A stretch of 64,000 nucleotides of DNA, taken from contig NZ_CP109131.1 of the NCBI RefSeq assembly GCF_035917995.1, positions 7,006,001 to 7,070,000 on the forward strand, read 5' to 3'. Below are positions 54,220-63,426 of the stretch, piece after piece. The DNA comes from Streptosporangium sp. NBC_01755 (GTDB lineage: Bacteria > Actinomycetota > Actinomycetes > Streptosporangiales > Streptosporangiaceae). Under the pieces are notes generated by a model. The model was given only the letters and a program-made list of their open reading frames with translations, was not told the DNA's origin and searched no databases. Positions within the stretch are counted from its first letter, which is position 1, and each line of letters starts with the position of its first letter. The translations under genes and the position numbers were made by a program.

Positions 54220-55039
54220 TTGACAGGGCGGGGAAGTAGGGGCTCTCGCCGTCCCGGATAGCGGTGAGCATCCGGGCCGTGTACGCCTGCACGGCCCCGT
54301 GCAGACCGTGTCCGAAGCTCACCCGGGCCACCCCGAGGGAGGCCAGTTCGCCGAGCGACGGCGTACCTGGACGGAACAGGATGTTGATCGGCCCCCCGAT
54401 CCGCTCGGCCAGTGCGCGGATGGCCTCGGCCTTGGCCGCGAAGATCGGGTAGACGCAGTCGGCACCCGCCTCCAGGTAGCTGCGGCCCCGCCGCACCGAT
54501 TCGGCCAGTCGCTCCCCGGCGTCTCCCGTGCCGTGCATGTAGGTGTCGACCCGGGCGTTGATCACCAGGTCCACGCCGGCGTCGACCGCGGCGGATCGGA
54601 CGGCACCGAGGAAGGCGGCCTGCTCGCCGGCGTCGATCATCGCGCCCGTATGAGGGTCGGAGTCCTCCAGGTTGCAGCCGGAAGCCCCGGCGGCGGCGAG
54701 CCGTTCGACCAGTTCGGCGGGCTCCAGTCCGTAGCCGCGTTCCATGTCGGCGGTGACGGGCAGACCGACCGAGCGGCTGATCCTGGCGATCGCGGCCAGC
54801 ATCTCCTCGACCGGTGTCTCCTCACCGTCGTCGTACCCGAGCACCGGGGCGACGGCGGCGCTGCCGGTGGCGATCACCGGGAACCCCGCGGCCTCGACGG
54901 CGCGCGCCGACGCGGCGTCCCAGACGTTGGGCACCACCAGCGGGCGGCCCGGCACGTGCAGCGCCCGCAGCGCCGCGGCTTTCTCACCGGCCGTCGTCAA
55001 GGTGGTGCCGGTGGTTCCTTTGCTGGTCTGACTGGTCAT
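54215..55039 (-). CDS. Isocitrate lyase/PEP mutase family enzyme
   Basis: A 274-residue TIM-barrel protein. VPNVWDAASARAVEAAGFPVIATGSAA, LPVTADMERGYGLEP (metal-binding Asp/Glu) and GCNLEDSD plus VINARVDTYM are family signatures of carboxyvinyl-carboxyphosphonate phosphorylmutase and oxaloacetase-like enzymes. The ATG at 55039 was chosen because upstream residues are not family-like. The catalytic KKCG loop of isocitrate lyases is absent, as in the phosphonomutase group. Its stop codon lies in the TnpB-element end. Substrate unknown. Confidence 0.88.
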   Translation of the reverse strand: MTSQTSKGTTGTTLTTAGEKAAALRALHVPGRPLVVPNVWDAASARAVEAAGFPVIATGSAAVAPVLGYDDGEETPVEEMLAAIARISRSVGLPVTADMERGYGLEPAELVERLAAAGASGCNLEDSDPHTGAMIDAGEQAAFLGAVRSAAVDAGVDLVINARVDTYMHGTGDAGERLAESVRRGRSYLEAGADCVYPIFAAKAEAIRALAERIGGPINILFRPGTPSLGELASLGVARVSFGHGLHGAVQAYTARMLTAIRDGESPYFPALST

Positions 55040-55094
55040 GGGAGTGACCTTAGGCAGAAAATGGACCGACCCCAAGGACCAATTCCGCATCAAT

Positions 55095-55124
55095 CAGTTG
55101 AGCCACTTCCAGTTGAGCCACTTC
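55095..55124. repeat. 15-bp tandem duplication
   Basis: CAGTTGAGCCACTTC occurs twice without a gap in the intergenic region between the PEP mutase-like gene and rbpA. No function is evident. Confidence 0.75.
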
Positions 55125-55185
55125 GCGTCCCGGTCGCCGCCGGGACAGGTCACCACCGGGCAGATCGTCATCGGGACAGCAGGGA

Positions 55186-55234
55186 AGACGGAGACCTTCG
55201 GCCCCCTTGTGAAGGGGGCCGAAGGTCTCCGTCT
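55186..55234 (-). terminator. rbpA terminator
   Basis: A 23-bp perfect stem with a three-base loop, one of the longest in the window, begins 11 bases past the rbpA stop. There is no U tract on either strand. Confidence 0.7.
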
Positions 55235-55245
55235 CTTCGAATCGG

Positions 55246-55590
55246 TCAGGCGCTCTTGCGGCGCTGGGCGCGTAAAATCGCCAGGCGCTCGTTGAGCACC
55301 TCCTCCAGGTCCTCGATCGTGCGGCGCTCCAGCAGCATGTCCCAGTGCGTCCGTGGGGGCTTGGCCTTCTTGGCCTCCGGCACCTCGCCGTCCACCCGGA
55401 GGGCGGTCGCGCCGCACATGCGGCACTCCCAGGTCGCCGGGATCTCGGCCTCAGCGGCAAGCGGAACGTCGAATCGATGGCCCTTCGGGCAGGTGTAGGA
55501 CACCTCCTGGCGCGGGGCCAGATCGGTGTTACGGTCGTTCTCGTAGCTGGTCGCCCCGAGCCGGGTACCGCGTAGCGCACGCTCGCCCAT
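55246..55590 (-). CDS. rbpA: RNA polymerase-binding protein RbpA
   Basis: A 114-residue actinobacterial transcription factor. The N-terminal MGERALRGTRLGATSYENDR is the tail that approaches the active centre; a zinc-binding core has CPKGHRFDVPL and ECRMCG; the C-terminal PPRTHWDMLLERRTIEDLEE is the sigma-interaction domain that holds HrdB/SigA-type factors. RbpA stabilises open complexes and contributes to basal rifampicin tolerance. A sigma-R type promoter precedes it. Confidence 0.96.
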   Translation of the reverse strand: MGERALRGTRLGATSYENDRNTDLAPRQEVSYTCPKGHRFDVPLAAEAEIPATWECRMCGATALRVDGEVPEAKKAKPPRTHWDMLLERRTIEDLEEVLNERLAILRAQRRKSA

Positions 55591-55644
55591 GTCTGAATGC
55601 CTCCTGAGGGCCCCGTCGTGAGGGGTTCATCTCCCACGGCGTAC

Positions 55645-55670
55645 AACGCTTGATACCGTGTGTGGATTCC
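55645..55670 (-). promoter_or_regulatory. Sigma-R type promoter of rbpA
   Basis: On the minus strand GGAAT (55670-55666) and GTT (55647-55645) are separated by exactly 18 bases. This matches the GGAAT-N18-GTT consensus of SigR/SigH disulfide-stress sigma factors. RbpA is a known SigR target in Streptomyces coelicolor. The predicted leader is about 45 bases. Confidence 0.75.
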
Positions 55671-55738
55671 CACAGACAGGGTGATCCAATCGCACGTTCT
55701 TGACCCGGTCTGTGAAGGAACCCTTTTCCGGGGCGTTC

Positions 55739-57094
55739 TCAGAGGCGTTCCGGCACCTGGTTTCCGGCCGCTCTGATGGCCTTGGGCAGGTCGATGAGGG
55801 CGAGCAGCACGAAACCGAGCACGAAGAAGATCACCAAAGAGATGATGCCCAGCCGGTAGCTGTCGGTCAGTTGGAGCGCCAGGCCGAGGGTGAACGAGCC
55901 GAGGAACGTCGATCCCTTGTCGCTGATCTCGTACAGGCTGTAGTACTCTGCCTCCTTGCCTCGCGGGATCACGTGTGAGAACAGCGACCGCGACAGTGCC
56001 TGCGTCCCGCCCATCACGATCGCGATGGCGAACCCCAGCGCGAAGAACGGTCCCGCCGACCCCTTGGGCAGGAAGTAGGCCACGGCCACCACGGCGACCC
56101 AGGCGATCAGCGCGACCATCACGACCCGCTTGGCCCCGTACGAGGCGGCGAGCCGGCCTAGCAGTAGTGCCCCGAAGAAGGCCACGAACTGCACCATCAG
56201 GATCGCCGCGATCCGCACCTCCTGGTCCAGCCCGAGTTCCTTGTCGGCGTAGGTGGCCGAGAAGGAGATGACGGTCTGCACGCCGTCGTTGTAGATGAGG
56301 TAGGCGACCAGGAAGCCCAGGGTCAGCGGGTAGCGCCGTAGCTCCCTGATGGTGCGGCCCAGTTGGCGGAAGCTGCCCGTCACGGCCTGGCCGGCTGTCT
56401 CGGCGCCGGAGGCGAGCGCCCGCCGGTTGCGCAGCCGCAGCAGCGGGATGATCGTGAACCCGCCCCACCACAGGCCCGCCGAGGCCAGGGCGATGCGCAC
56501 GGCCTCGCCCTCGGTGACGCCGAAGGACTTGTGGTTGAGGAAGAGCGCCAGGTGGAAGGCGAGCAGCAGGCCGCCGCCGAGATAGCCGAACCCCCATCCC
56601 TGGGCGGAGACCTTGTCGCGCTCGTCCGGCGTGGCGATCTCCGGCAGGAATGAGTTGTAGATCACGAACGCGGCGGCGAAGGCGAGGTTGGCCACCAGGA
56701 ACAGCGCGCCGCCCAGCAGGTAGCGTCCGTCGGCGACGAACCAGAAGCAGAGGGTGGCGCCGGCGCCGAGGTAGGCGAACAGCCCCATGAGCTCCTTCTT
56801 GCGGCCGGTGTGGTCGGCCAGGGCACCCGCGACGGGCATCAGGATGATCTGCAGGATGGCCGCGCTGCCCACCACGAAGGAGTAGTAGGCGCTGGGCCGC
56901 ACGTCGAACCCGAGCACGTCCACGTAGGGGCGCCCCTGGGCGGCGGTCTCCGCGATCGTCGTCAGGTAGGGGCCGAGGAAGACCGTCAGGACCGTGGTGG
57001 GAAAGGCGGAGTTCGCCCAGTCGTAGAAGTACCAGCCACGCTGTTCGCGACGGCGGGCCTGGGGGGTTTCCTCGACGACCTGTTCGGAGGTCAT
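55739..57094 (-). CDS. MFS transporter (UMF1/Atg22-like)
   Basis: A 451-residue protein with twelve hydrophobic segments. RGWYFYDWANSAFPTTVLTVFL is the diagnostic opening of the UMF1 (Atg22-like) branch; ALADHTGRKKELMGLFAYLG is the loop 2-3 motif; GTQALSRSLFSHVIP occurs in the C-terminal half. The substrate is unknown; vacuolar Atg22 exports amino acids, but bacterial members are uncharacterised. It lies downstream of gdpD on the same strand. Confidence 0.88.
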   Translation of the reverse strand: MTSEQVVEETPQARRREQRGWYFYDWANSAFPTTVLTVFLGPYLTTIAETAAQGRPYVDVLGFDVRPSAYYSFVVGSAAILQIILMPVAGALADHTGRKKELMGLFAYLGAGATLCFWFVADGRYLLGGALFLVANLAFAAAFVIYNSFLPEIATPDERDKVSAQGWGFGYLGGGLLLAFHLALFLNHKSFGVTEGEAVRIALASAGLWWGGFTIIPLLRLRNRRALASGAETAGQAVTGSFRQLGRTIRELRRYPLTLGFLVAYLIYNDGVQTVISFSATYADKELGLDQEVRIAAILMVQFVAFFGALLLGRLAASYGAKRVVMVALIAWVAVVAVAYFLPKGSAGPFFALGFAIAIVMGGTQALSRSLFSHVIPRGKEAEYYSLYEISDKGSTFLGSFTLGLALQLTDSYRLGIISLVIFFVLGFVLLALIDLPKAIRAAGNQVPERL

Positions 57095-57242
57095 GGGGGT
57101 CCTCGGTTCGCTGGGGGGCGGGGGAACGGGGCGCTTACGTCGTCATGCGCTTACGTCGCCACAAGACGGAACGCGCGTGGCGGCCGGGCCGGTGCTCTCG
57201 CGGGGCCGCGCGTGTTCCGGCGGTCAGGCGCCCGCGCGCCGT

Positions 57243-57317
57243 TCATGTCGTTCATGCGGTTCATGTCGTTCATACAGCTCATACAGCTCATGCGGCTCAT
57301 GCGGCTCATGCGGCTCA
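57243..57317. repeat. Nine-base tandem repeat array
   Basis: About eight copies of a 9-bp unit, from degenerate GTTCATGTC/GTTCATGCG units through to four near-identical GCTCATGCG units. On the minus strand the unit reads ATGAGCCGC, and the array begins in the gdpD stop codon. It expands between gdpD and the MFS gene, consistent with replication slippage. No CRISPR features: no spacers, and the units are too short. Confidence 0.8.
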
Positions 57318-58112
57318 TGCGGCGAGACGGCCGGGGTGCCACTGGCCACGGGCCTCCAGCACGTCGCGCAGCCCGGAGATGTTGTCGGTCATCAGGCCGT
57401 CCACACCCGCGTCGAGCAGGCGCTCCATCACCACGGTGTCGTTGACGGTCCACACGTGGACCTGCATGCCGAGCGCGTGCGCCGTGCGGACCAGGGCGGG
57501 CGTGGTGATACGCAGGCCACGGAAGCCCACCGGAACCTGCGCGCACGGCACCCCGGCGCGGGCCAGACGGGCGAGCAGCCGGCCGTACCCGGAGGTGGTG
57601 GCGGCGGCGCGCAGGGCCGCCACACCGCGCGGTCCGAGCGAGGAGCACACCTCGCGGCCGATCGCGGCACGGGCCCGGGCGAGTCGCTCCTCGGAGAAGG
57701 AGGTGAGGCAGATCCGGTCATGGGCGGTGGTCCGCCTCACCGTCTCGGCGAGCGGTGCGATGGCCGCCGCCTCCTTGACGTCGATGTTGAAGCGCGCCTC
57801 CGGCCACGAGCCCAGCAGGTCCTCCATCAGCGGGATCTCGTCGACGCCACCGATTCGCGCCTCGCGCACCAGCCGGTACGGCAGCTCGGCGATTCGTCCC
57901 CGGCGGTCGGTCACCCGGTCCAGCGTGTGGTCGTGGAAGGCCAGGAGCACTCCGTCGGAGGTGGTGTGCGCGTCGGTCTCCAGGTACGTGTAACCGAGCT
58001 CGACGGCTCGCTCGAAGGCGGCGAAGGTGTTCTCCCTGCCCTCGGCGGCCCCGCCGCGGTGGGCGAAGGCCAGCGGGGCGGGATGGTCGAGGAAGGCGTA
58101 ACGACGCTGCAC
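57315..58112 (-). CDS. Glycerophosphodiester phosphodiesterase
   Basis: A 265-residue TIM-barrel hydrolase. FAHRGGAAEGRENTFAAFERA holds the catalytic His/Arg and Glu, LETDAHTTSDGVLLAFHD the metal-binding residues and second His, and VHVWTVND is the closing strand motif. It cleaves glycerophosphodiesters to glycerol-3-phosphate and an alcohol. No signal peptide, so it is cytoplasmic. The GTG start lies opposite the qcrB leader. Confidence 0.92.
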   Translation of the reverse strand: MQRRYAFLDHPAPLAFAHRGGAAEGRENTFAAFERAVELGYTYLETDAHTTSDGVLLAFHDHTLDRVTDRRGRIAELPYRLVREARIGGVDEIPLMEDLLGSWPEARFNIDVKEAAAIAPLAETVRRTTAHDRICLTSFSEERLARARAAIGREVCSSLGPRGVAALRAAATTSGYGRLLARLARAGVPCAQVPVGFRGLRITTPALVRTAHALGMQVHVWTVNDTVVMERLLDAGVDGLMTDNISGLRDVLEARGQWHPGRLAA

Positions 58113-58353
58113 GTGCAGGAGTATGCCCCCTGTGAGCCGGGCTCGTCATCGCGAGCAGGTGAACATTTGGGTCACAAGACCCCGGAACGGAGCCGATCGG
58201 CGAGTCTTTGCCTCGGCTTGTTCACCGGCTTGTTCACCGCCATGGATGATGAGAAATACCTGGTCATCCACGGCAGACCTCGCCGTTTCACCTGGTTCTC
58301 GGTCCCCGGGAGCACGACATCGAGACCGAGGTCCACGAGAACGGAGGCCGCGC

Positions 58354-60048
58354 ATGGGCACCGGGAACATTCCGAAATCCGTGGCGGGCGTCGGCGGTTT
58401 CGCCGACGACCGCCTTGGCGCGGCCTCCTTTCTCAAGCGCAACATGCGGAAGCTCTTCCCTGACCACTGGACGTTCCTGCTCGGTGAGATCCCGCTCTAC
58501 TCGTTCATCGTCCTGCTGCTGACCGGGGTGTTCCTGACGTTCTTCTTCAGGCCCACCATGGGTGAGATCACCTACGACGGCTCCTACGGCCCGCTGCGGG
58601 GCGTCATGATGTCCGAGGCGTACGCCTCGACGTTGCGCATCAGCTTCGACGTGCGCGGTGGTCTGCTGATGCGCCAGATGCACCACTGGGCCGCCCTGCT
58701 GTTCGTCGCCGGGATGATGGTGCACATGCTCCGGATCTTCTTCATGGGCGCTTACCGCAAGCCCCGGGAGCTGAACTGGGTGATCGGCGTGCTGCTGCTG
58801 ACGCTGGCCCTGGCCGAGGGGCTGACCGGCTACTCTCTGGCCGACGACCTGCTCTCCGGCGCCGCCCTGCGGATCACCGCGGGTGTGGCGATCTCGTTTC
58901 CGGTGGTCGGCACCTGGCTCACCTTCTTTCTCCTCGGCGGCGAGTATCCCGGTGAGGACGTCATCTCTCGCTTCTACTCGTTGCACATCCTGCTCATCCC
59001 GGGCGTCCTGCTGGCGCTCATCACCGCCCACATGATCCTGACGTGGGTGCTGAAGCACACGCAGATGCCGGGCAAGGGCCGCACCAACGAGAACGTGGTG
59101 GGCGCGCCGTTCTACCCGGCCTTCATGATCAAGTCGGGCGCCTACTTCATGTTCACGTTCGGCGTCACCGCGCTGCTGGGCGCCTTCGCCCAGATCAACC
59201 CGATCTGGCTGTTCGGTCCCTACACCCCGGCCGACATCTCGGCGGGCTCTCAGCCCGACTTCTACCTGGGCTTCCTCGAGGGCTCGCTCCGTCTGATGCC
59301 CGCCTGGGAGATCAATGTCCTGGGCTTCACGCTGCCGCTGAGCGTGCTGATCCCGGCGCTGCTGCCGATGGGCATCATCATGACGGGCCTGGCGCTGTAT
59401 CCGTTCATCGAGCAGTGGGTCACCGGAGACCGCCGCGAGCACCACGTCGTGGACCGTCCCCGCAACAACCCGCACCGCACCTCGATCGGCGTAGCCGCGA
59501 TCACGTTCTACGGGATCCTGTGGTTGATGGCCTCGAACGACGTGATCGCCGCGTTCTTCCACCTCTCGCTGAACACGCTGACCTACATCGGCCGCGTCAT
59601 GATCTTCCTTGGGCCGGCCCTGGCCTACTACATCACCTACCGGATCTGCCTGGGCCTGCAGCGCCGCGACGCCGCGCAGATCGGCCACGGCGTGGAGACC
59701 GGCGTGATCAAGCGGCGGCCGTTGGGCGACTACATCGAGGTGCACGTCCCGCCCAACGAGGGCATCGAGGCTCTCATCCGAGGCAAGAGGCCGATCCCGA
59801 CGATCCCCGCGGCCGTCGAGGACAAGGAGGGGATCCCCGCGAACGGGAGGCACCGCCGGCTCGCCAGGCTTCGCGCCAGGATGAGCAGGATCTACGGAGG
59901 CGAGAAGGTCCCGCTCCACGGTGACCAGGGGCGCGACGGGCACAGGCAGGACGGGCAGGACGGGCAGGACGGGCGCGCGGCCATCGGATCGGGCACGGAC
60001 TCGGGCACGGATTCGGGCGCGGATGAGGGCGGGCGCCCGTCCCCGTGA
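58354..60048 (+). CDS. qcrB: Cytochrome b subunit of the bc1 complex (solitary QcrB)
   Basis: A 564-residue membrane protein with eight or nine helices. Heme-ligand histidine pairs sit in QMHHWAALLFVAGMMVHML and SLHILLIPGVLLALITAHM; the quinol-site region includes GYSLADDLLSG. The ATG has GGAGG six bases before it. The C-terminal tail holds three 9-bp repeats (GGGCAGGAC) encoding GQD units and a TDSG repeat. Unlike the usual qcrCAB operon, no Rieske or cytochrome c gene adjoins it, so this may be a second paralog or a split locus. The leader contains a 12-bp tandem duplication at 58214-58237 (CGGCTTGTTCAC twice). Confidence 0.93.
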   Translation: MGTGNIPKSVAGVGGFADDRLGAASFLKRNMRKLFPDHWTFLLGEIPLYSFIVLLLTGVFLTFFFRPTMGEITYDGSYGPLRGVMMSEAYASTLRISFDVRGGLLMRQMHHWAALLFVAGMMVHMLRIFFMGAYRKPRELNWVIGVLLLTLALAEGLTGYSLADDLLSGAALRITAGVAISFPVVGTWLTFFLLGGEYPGEDVISRFYSLHILLIPGVLLALITAHMILTWVLKHTQMPGKGRTNENVVGAPFYPAFMIKSGAYFMFTFGVTALLGAFAQINPIWLFGPYTPADISAGSQPDFYLGFLEGSLRLMPAWEINVLGFTLPLSVLIPALLPMGIIMTGLALYPFIEQWVTGDRREHHVVDRPRNNPHRTSIGVAAITFYGILWLMASNDVIAAFFHLSLNTLTYIGRVMIFLGPALAYYITYRICLGLQRRDAAQIGHGVETGVIKRRPLGDYIEVHVPPNEGIEALIRGKRPIPTIPAAVEDKEGIPANGRHRRLARLRARMSRIYGGEKVPLHGDQGRDGHRQDGQDGQDGRAAIGSGTDSGTDSGADEGGRPSP

Positions 60049-60053
60049 CCGGC

Positions 60054-60611
60054 TCAGTCCTCCGGCAGCGCCTTGCCCGACCACTCCTGGCGGCGGGCCT
60101 CCGCCACCGCGATCGCCGCCGCGACCGAGACGTTGAACGAGCCGACCCGGCCCACCTGCGGGATGTAGCAGACGCCGTCGGCGGCCTCCAGCAGTGCGGG
60201 GGAGCAGCCGTGGTCCTCGCTGCCCACCACCAGGCACACGTCGCCGCCCAGCTTGGCCTCAGACAGGGGTACCGCGTCGCCGGTCAACTCCACCGCGACC
60301 ACCGTGAACCCGTCGTCCCTGGCCGCCCGTACGGCCTCCAGGGCGGGCACCGGCTCCTCCCAGGCCACCAGGCGGTCGGTGCCCAGCGCGGTCTTCTGCG
60401 CCTTGGGGTTGGTCGGAGGGGTGGCGTTGCCCGCCAGCCAGATCCGCTCCACCCCGAAGGCGGCGGCCGTGCGGAAGATGGAACCGATGTTGAACGGGCC
60501 GGTCACCGACTCCAGGATCAGAGCGATCCGCCCTTCGGTGTTTCTCCGCCAGGTGCGGTTGAGGCGCTTGACATCGGTCGGGCGCAGCTGCCTGCGCGGG
60601 TTCGCAGTCAT
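60054..60611 (-). CDS. TrmH/SpoU family RNA 2'-O-methyltransferase
   Basis: A 185-residue SPOUT enzyme. SPOUT motifs are LILESVTGPFNIGSIFRTAAAFG, CLVVGSEDHGCSP and GSFNVSVAAAIAVAEARRQ, with the SAM-binding knot at the C-terminus. An N-terminal basic extension suits RNA binding. It resembles tRNA (Gm18) methyltransferase. It lies convergent with qcrB with a five-base gap. Confidence 0.9.
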   Translation of the reverse strand: MTANPRRQLRPTDVKRLNRTWRRNTEGRIALILESVTGPFNIGSIFRTAAAFGVERIWLAGNATPPTNPKAQKTALGTDRLVAWEEPVPALEAVRAARDDGFTVVAVELTGDAVPLSEAKLGGDVCLVVGSEDHGCSPALLEAADGVCYIPQVGRVGSFNVSVAAAIAVAEARRQEWSGKALPED

Positions 60612-60677
60612 CGGTCGTTCACCGTTCCTCGTTCGTCTCTCGGGCGGTTCGTGTCCCGCACGCCGGGATGACCGTGC

Positions 60678-61292
60678 TCATCGCGGCGGGCCCGCCTGCG
60701 GCCCGGCCTCCACTCGGAGGATCCGGTACGCCGAGCGGGAGGCCACCCGCTCGGTGGGCCAGCCCCGCTCGTTCAGCCAGCGCTGCAGGGAGTCCGAGCC
60801 CAGGTGCTTCTGAACCACCAGGTGGGCGACGCCGTCGGGGGTGAGGCGTGACAGCCAGCGGGTCAGCATCTCGTGCATCGCGGTCTTGCCGATGCGGATC
60901 GCCGGATTGGACCAGATGGCGGAGAACCGCAGCTGGGGAGGAACCTCGTCGACATGCATCGACCTCACGTTGCCGAGGGAGGCGGACCTGGCGTTCCTGG
61001 CGCACAGCTCCACGGACCTGCGGTTGACGTCCACCGCCCAGACCGTCGCCTCCGGGGCGCGCGAGGCCATCGTCAGCGCGATCGGCCCGTAACCGCAGCC
61101 CAGGTCGAGCAGGTCGCCACCGGGCGGTGGAGGGGGCACGCTCTCCAGCAGGATCCGGGTGCCCACATCGACGCGCTCGGCGGAGAAGACCCCGCTGTCG
61201 GTCTCCAGCTTCAGATGAAGGTCGGGGAGCACGAGCGTGACCGAGCCGGGACGGCCGGCGGTCTCGGGACGCTCCTCGAAGTAATGTGCCAC
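60678..61292 (-). CDS. Class I SAM methyltransferase (RsmC-like)
   Basis: A 204-residue protein from GTG 61292 (AHYFEERPE). The SAM site is LLDLGCGYGPIALTMA, with the substrate-loop motif IWSNPAIRIG in the position of NPPxH. YFEERPETAGRPGS and LHLKLETDSGVFS are typical of small rRNA guanine-N2 methyltransferases in actinobacteria. The catalytic NPP is NPA here, a minor change that might reduce activity or alter substrate. The open frame extends upstream but overlaps the VWA gene. Confidence 0.85.
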   Translation of the reverse strand: MAHYFEERPETAGRPGSVTLVLPDLHLKLETDSGVFSAERVDVGTRILLESVPPPPPGGDLLDLGCGYGPIALTMASRAPEATVWAVDVNRRSVELCARNARSASLGNVRSMHVDEVPPQLRFSAIWSNPAIRIGKTAMHEMLTRWLSRLTPDGVAHLVVQKHLGSDSLQRWLNERGWPTERVASRSAYRILRVEAGPQAGPPR

Positions 61293-61324
61293 GTCGTAGA
61301 ACGTTACCAACGGCCGGGACCGGT

Positions 61325-62272
61325 TCAGGGCAGCCGCGACCCCAGCAGCAGGGCCACCCCGGCGGTCACCAGCCCGGTCAGGATCGCCGTCACCACGAAC
61401 CACTGGGTGACCTCCTGGTTGACCGTCCGGTAGCCCAGCGAGGTTCCGATCTGCTCGTACACCTCCCGCAACTGGCTGCCGGACTCCGCCTCGTAGGCCC
61501 GGCCGCCCGTGCCGTCCGACAGGGTTTGCAGGGTGGTCTTGTTCACCGGCACGTTCACGTCGCGCCCGTCGATCGAGACGGTGCCCTCCTGGGTGCCGTA
61601 GGCGATCGTGGAGACCGGCACGCGCGAGCTCATCGCCGACTCGATCGCCTCCGCCACCGAGCGGCCCGAGGTGTTGTCGCCGTCGGACAGCAGCACGATC
61701 GCCGCCGGCGGGGGATCGGTCACCGCCTGCTGGTCGAAGGAGCGCAACGAGTCCAGGGAGCTGAACACCGCCTCGCCGATCGCGGTGCCCGCACGGGTGC
61801 TCAGGTTGCCGAGGGAGGTCACCACCGCCTGGTGGTCGGTGGTGGGGGAGACCACGACGGAGGCGGAGCGGGCGAAGGCGACCAGCCCGACGTTGAAGCG
61901 TTCCGGCAGGTCCGCGACGAACTTCTGGGCCGCCTCCTTGGCCGCGGTGATCCGGTTCGGCCGGACGTCGTCGGACTCCATCGACAGCGAGACGTCCAGC
62001 GCGATGATGATCGTCGCGCGGTCGCGGGGAATCCGTACCGAATCGGCGGGACGGGCCGCGCCCACGATCAGCAGGCTCATCATGACGAGGAACAGCAGCG
62101 GGGCGACGTGTCGCCGCCAGCCGGGCCCCGAGGGGGCCACCAGCGTCAGCAGCGGCAGGTTGGTGAAGCGCAGCGCGTAGCGGCGCCGGGCGAACTGGGC
62201 GGCCACATAGCCCGCCACGAGCAGTGCCGGCGCGGCGAACAGCCACAGCCAGGCCGGAGAGAGGAAGGTCAC
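61325..62272 (-). CDS. VWA domain membrane protein (BatA-like)
   Basis: A 315-residue protein. Two N-terminal helices (LSPAWLWLFAAPALLVAGYVAAQ; VAPLLFLVMMSLLIVGAARP) precede a VWA domain with MIDAS motif ALDVSLSMESDD and LLSDGDNTSG; a last helix lies at the C-terminus. It overlaps the DUF58 gene by GTGA. The MoxR-DUF58-VWA set acts in membrane-associated maturation or stress functions in other bacteria; specific clients here are unknown. Confidence 0.9.
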   Translation of the reverse strand: MTFLSPAWLWLFAAPALLVAGYVAAQFARRRYALRFTNLPLLTLVAPSGPGWRRHVAPLLFLVMMSLLIVGAARPADSVRIPRDRATIIIALDVSLSMESDDVRPNRITAAKEAAQKFVADLPERFNVGLVAFARSASVVVSPTTDHQAVVTSLGNLSTRAGTAIGEAVFSSLDSLRSFDQQAVTDPPPAAIVLLSDGDNTSGRSVAEAIESAMSSRVPVSTIAYGTQEGTVSIDGRDVNVPVNKTTLQTLSDGTGGRAYEAESGSQLREVYEQIGTSLGYRTVNQEVTQWFVVTAILTGLVTAGVALLLGSRLP

Positions 62273-63426
62273 CGTGTCGCTCCCGACCTCGGGTGCCGAT
62301 GGGTCAGGTACGCCATGCGTCGCTGCCGCAGCACGAACTGGGCGATGTCGAAGATCCAGTCGCGGTCGGTGCGCAGCACCAGGTGGGCCACCCCGCAGCG
62401 GCGCAACGCCGTCTGGTTGGCCGCACGCTGCACGGCGGCGGCCTCCGCGTACGCCCGGCGGACCTTGGGCGTGAGCTGGATCTGGCGGCTCCGCCCCGAC
62501 TCCGGGTCGGTCAGGTTGACCAGTCCGACCGCCGGTAGCTCCAGCTCGCGAGGGTCGATCACCTCGACGGCCAGTACCTGGTGGTGAGCGGCCAGCCGGC
62601 GGATCGGCCGCTCCCAGGGCAGCTCCAGGGTGGGGTCGAGAGTGGGTTCGGGGTCGAGGAAGTCGGAGACGATCACTCGCAGGCCGCGCCGCCGCCGTGC
62701 CGAGGCCAGCACCTCGATCGCCTCGGCCAGGTCGGGGGCGTCGGCGACGGCACGGCCCCTGGGGGCCTCCATCAGCGAGTGCAGCAGGCCGTACAGTGCC
62801 GGGCGGCCGCTTCTGGCGGGCATCCGGTGAACGTACTCGTCGTGCAGGACGTATGTGCCGAAGCGGTTTCCGATCCGGCCCGACAGGAAGCCGATCGCCC
62901 CGATGGCGGCCACGACCAGGTCCCGCTTCTCCATGCCGACGGTGCCGAAGTCCATGCTGGGCGACAGGTCCGCCAGCGCCCAGGTCTCCAGCTCCCGGTC
63001 GGCGACCAGGTCGCGTACGTGCGGGACGGTCGTGCGGGCGGTCACCGCCCAGTCCATTCGCCGGATGTCGTCCTCGCCCGGCACGTAGACCCGGCTGTCG
63101 CCGAACTCGCTTCCAGGACCGGGAAGGAGCCCCTGGTACGCGCCCTGCAGCAACCCGTCCAGGCGCCGCACGATGGTGAGCTCCAGCCGCCGTAGCGCCT
63201 GCTCGGCAGTGCCTATGGCGACGCTGCGCGTCGCGGTTCGGCCGCTGGGATCCGGCTCCTTCCCTCGTCGAGAGGGGTCGCTCGTTCCTCGCGACCCCTC
63301 TCTCCTCAGTCCAGTCGCCGGCGCGGCCTCACGGGGGTCCCTCGGGGTGGGCGGGGGCACGTCCCCACGGCGATCCTTGGAGTGGGTCATCGGCGTGTCC
63401 TGATGGGGCTCCTTGGGACCGGTCAC
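62269..63426 (-). CDS. DUF58 domain protein
   Basis: A 385-residue protein. The N-terminal 80 residues are Arg/Pro/Ser-rich and disordered. The DUF58 motif [21 protein letters not shown] (here beginning SEFGDSR) is clear near residue 110, followed by a VWA-like fold with [12 protein letters not shown]. No membrane helix is found, unlike many DUF58 proteins. It overlaps moxR and the VWA gene, forming a coupled operon. A GTG start is used. Confidence 0.88.
   Translation of the reverse strand: MTGPKEPHQDTPMTHSKDRRGDVPPPTPRDPREAAPATGLRREGSRGTSDPSRRGKEPDPSGRTATRSVAIGTAEQALRRLELTIVRRLDGLLQGAYQGLLPGPGSEFGDSRVYVPGEDDIRRMDWAVTARTTVPHVRDLVADRELETWALADLSPSMDFGTVGMEKRDLVVAAIGAIGFLSGRIGNRFGTYVLHDEYVHRMPARSGRPALYGLLHSLMEAPRGRAVADAPDLAEAIEVLASARRRRGLRVIVSDFLDPEPTLDPTLELPWERPIRRLAAHHQVLAVEVIDPRELELPAVGLVNLTDPESGRSRQIQLTPKVRRAYAEAAAVQRAANQTALRRCGVAHLVLRTDRDWIFDIAQFVLRQRRMAYLTHRHPRSGATR

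Noticed and set aside
57243-57317. Possible CRISPR array
   Set aside because: Units are 9 bp in direct contact with no spacers and no cas genes nearby.
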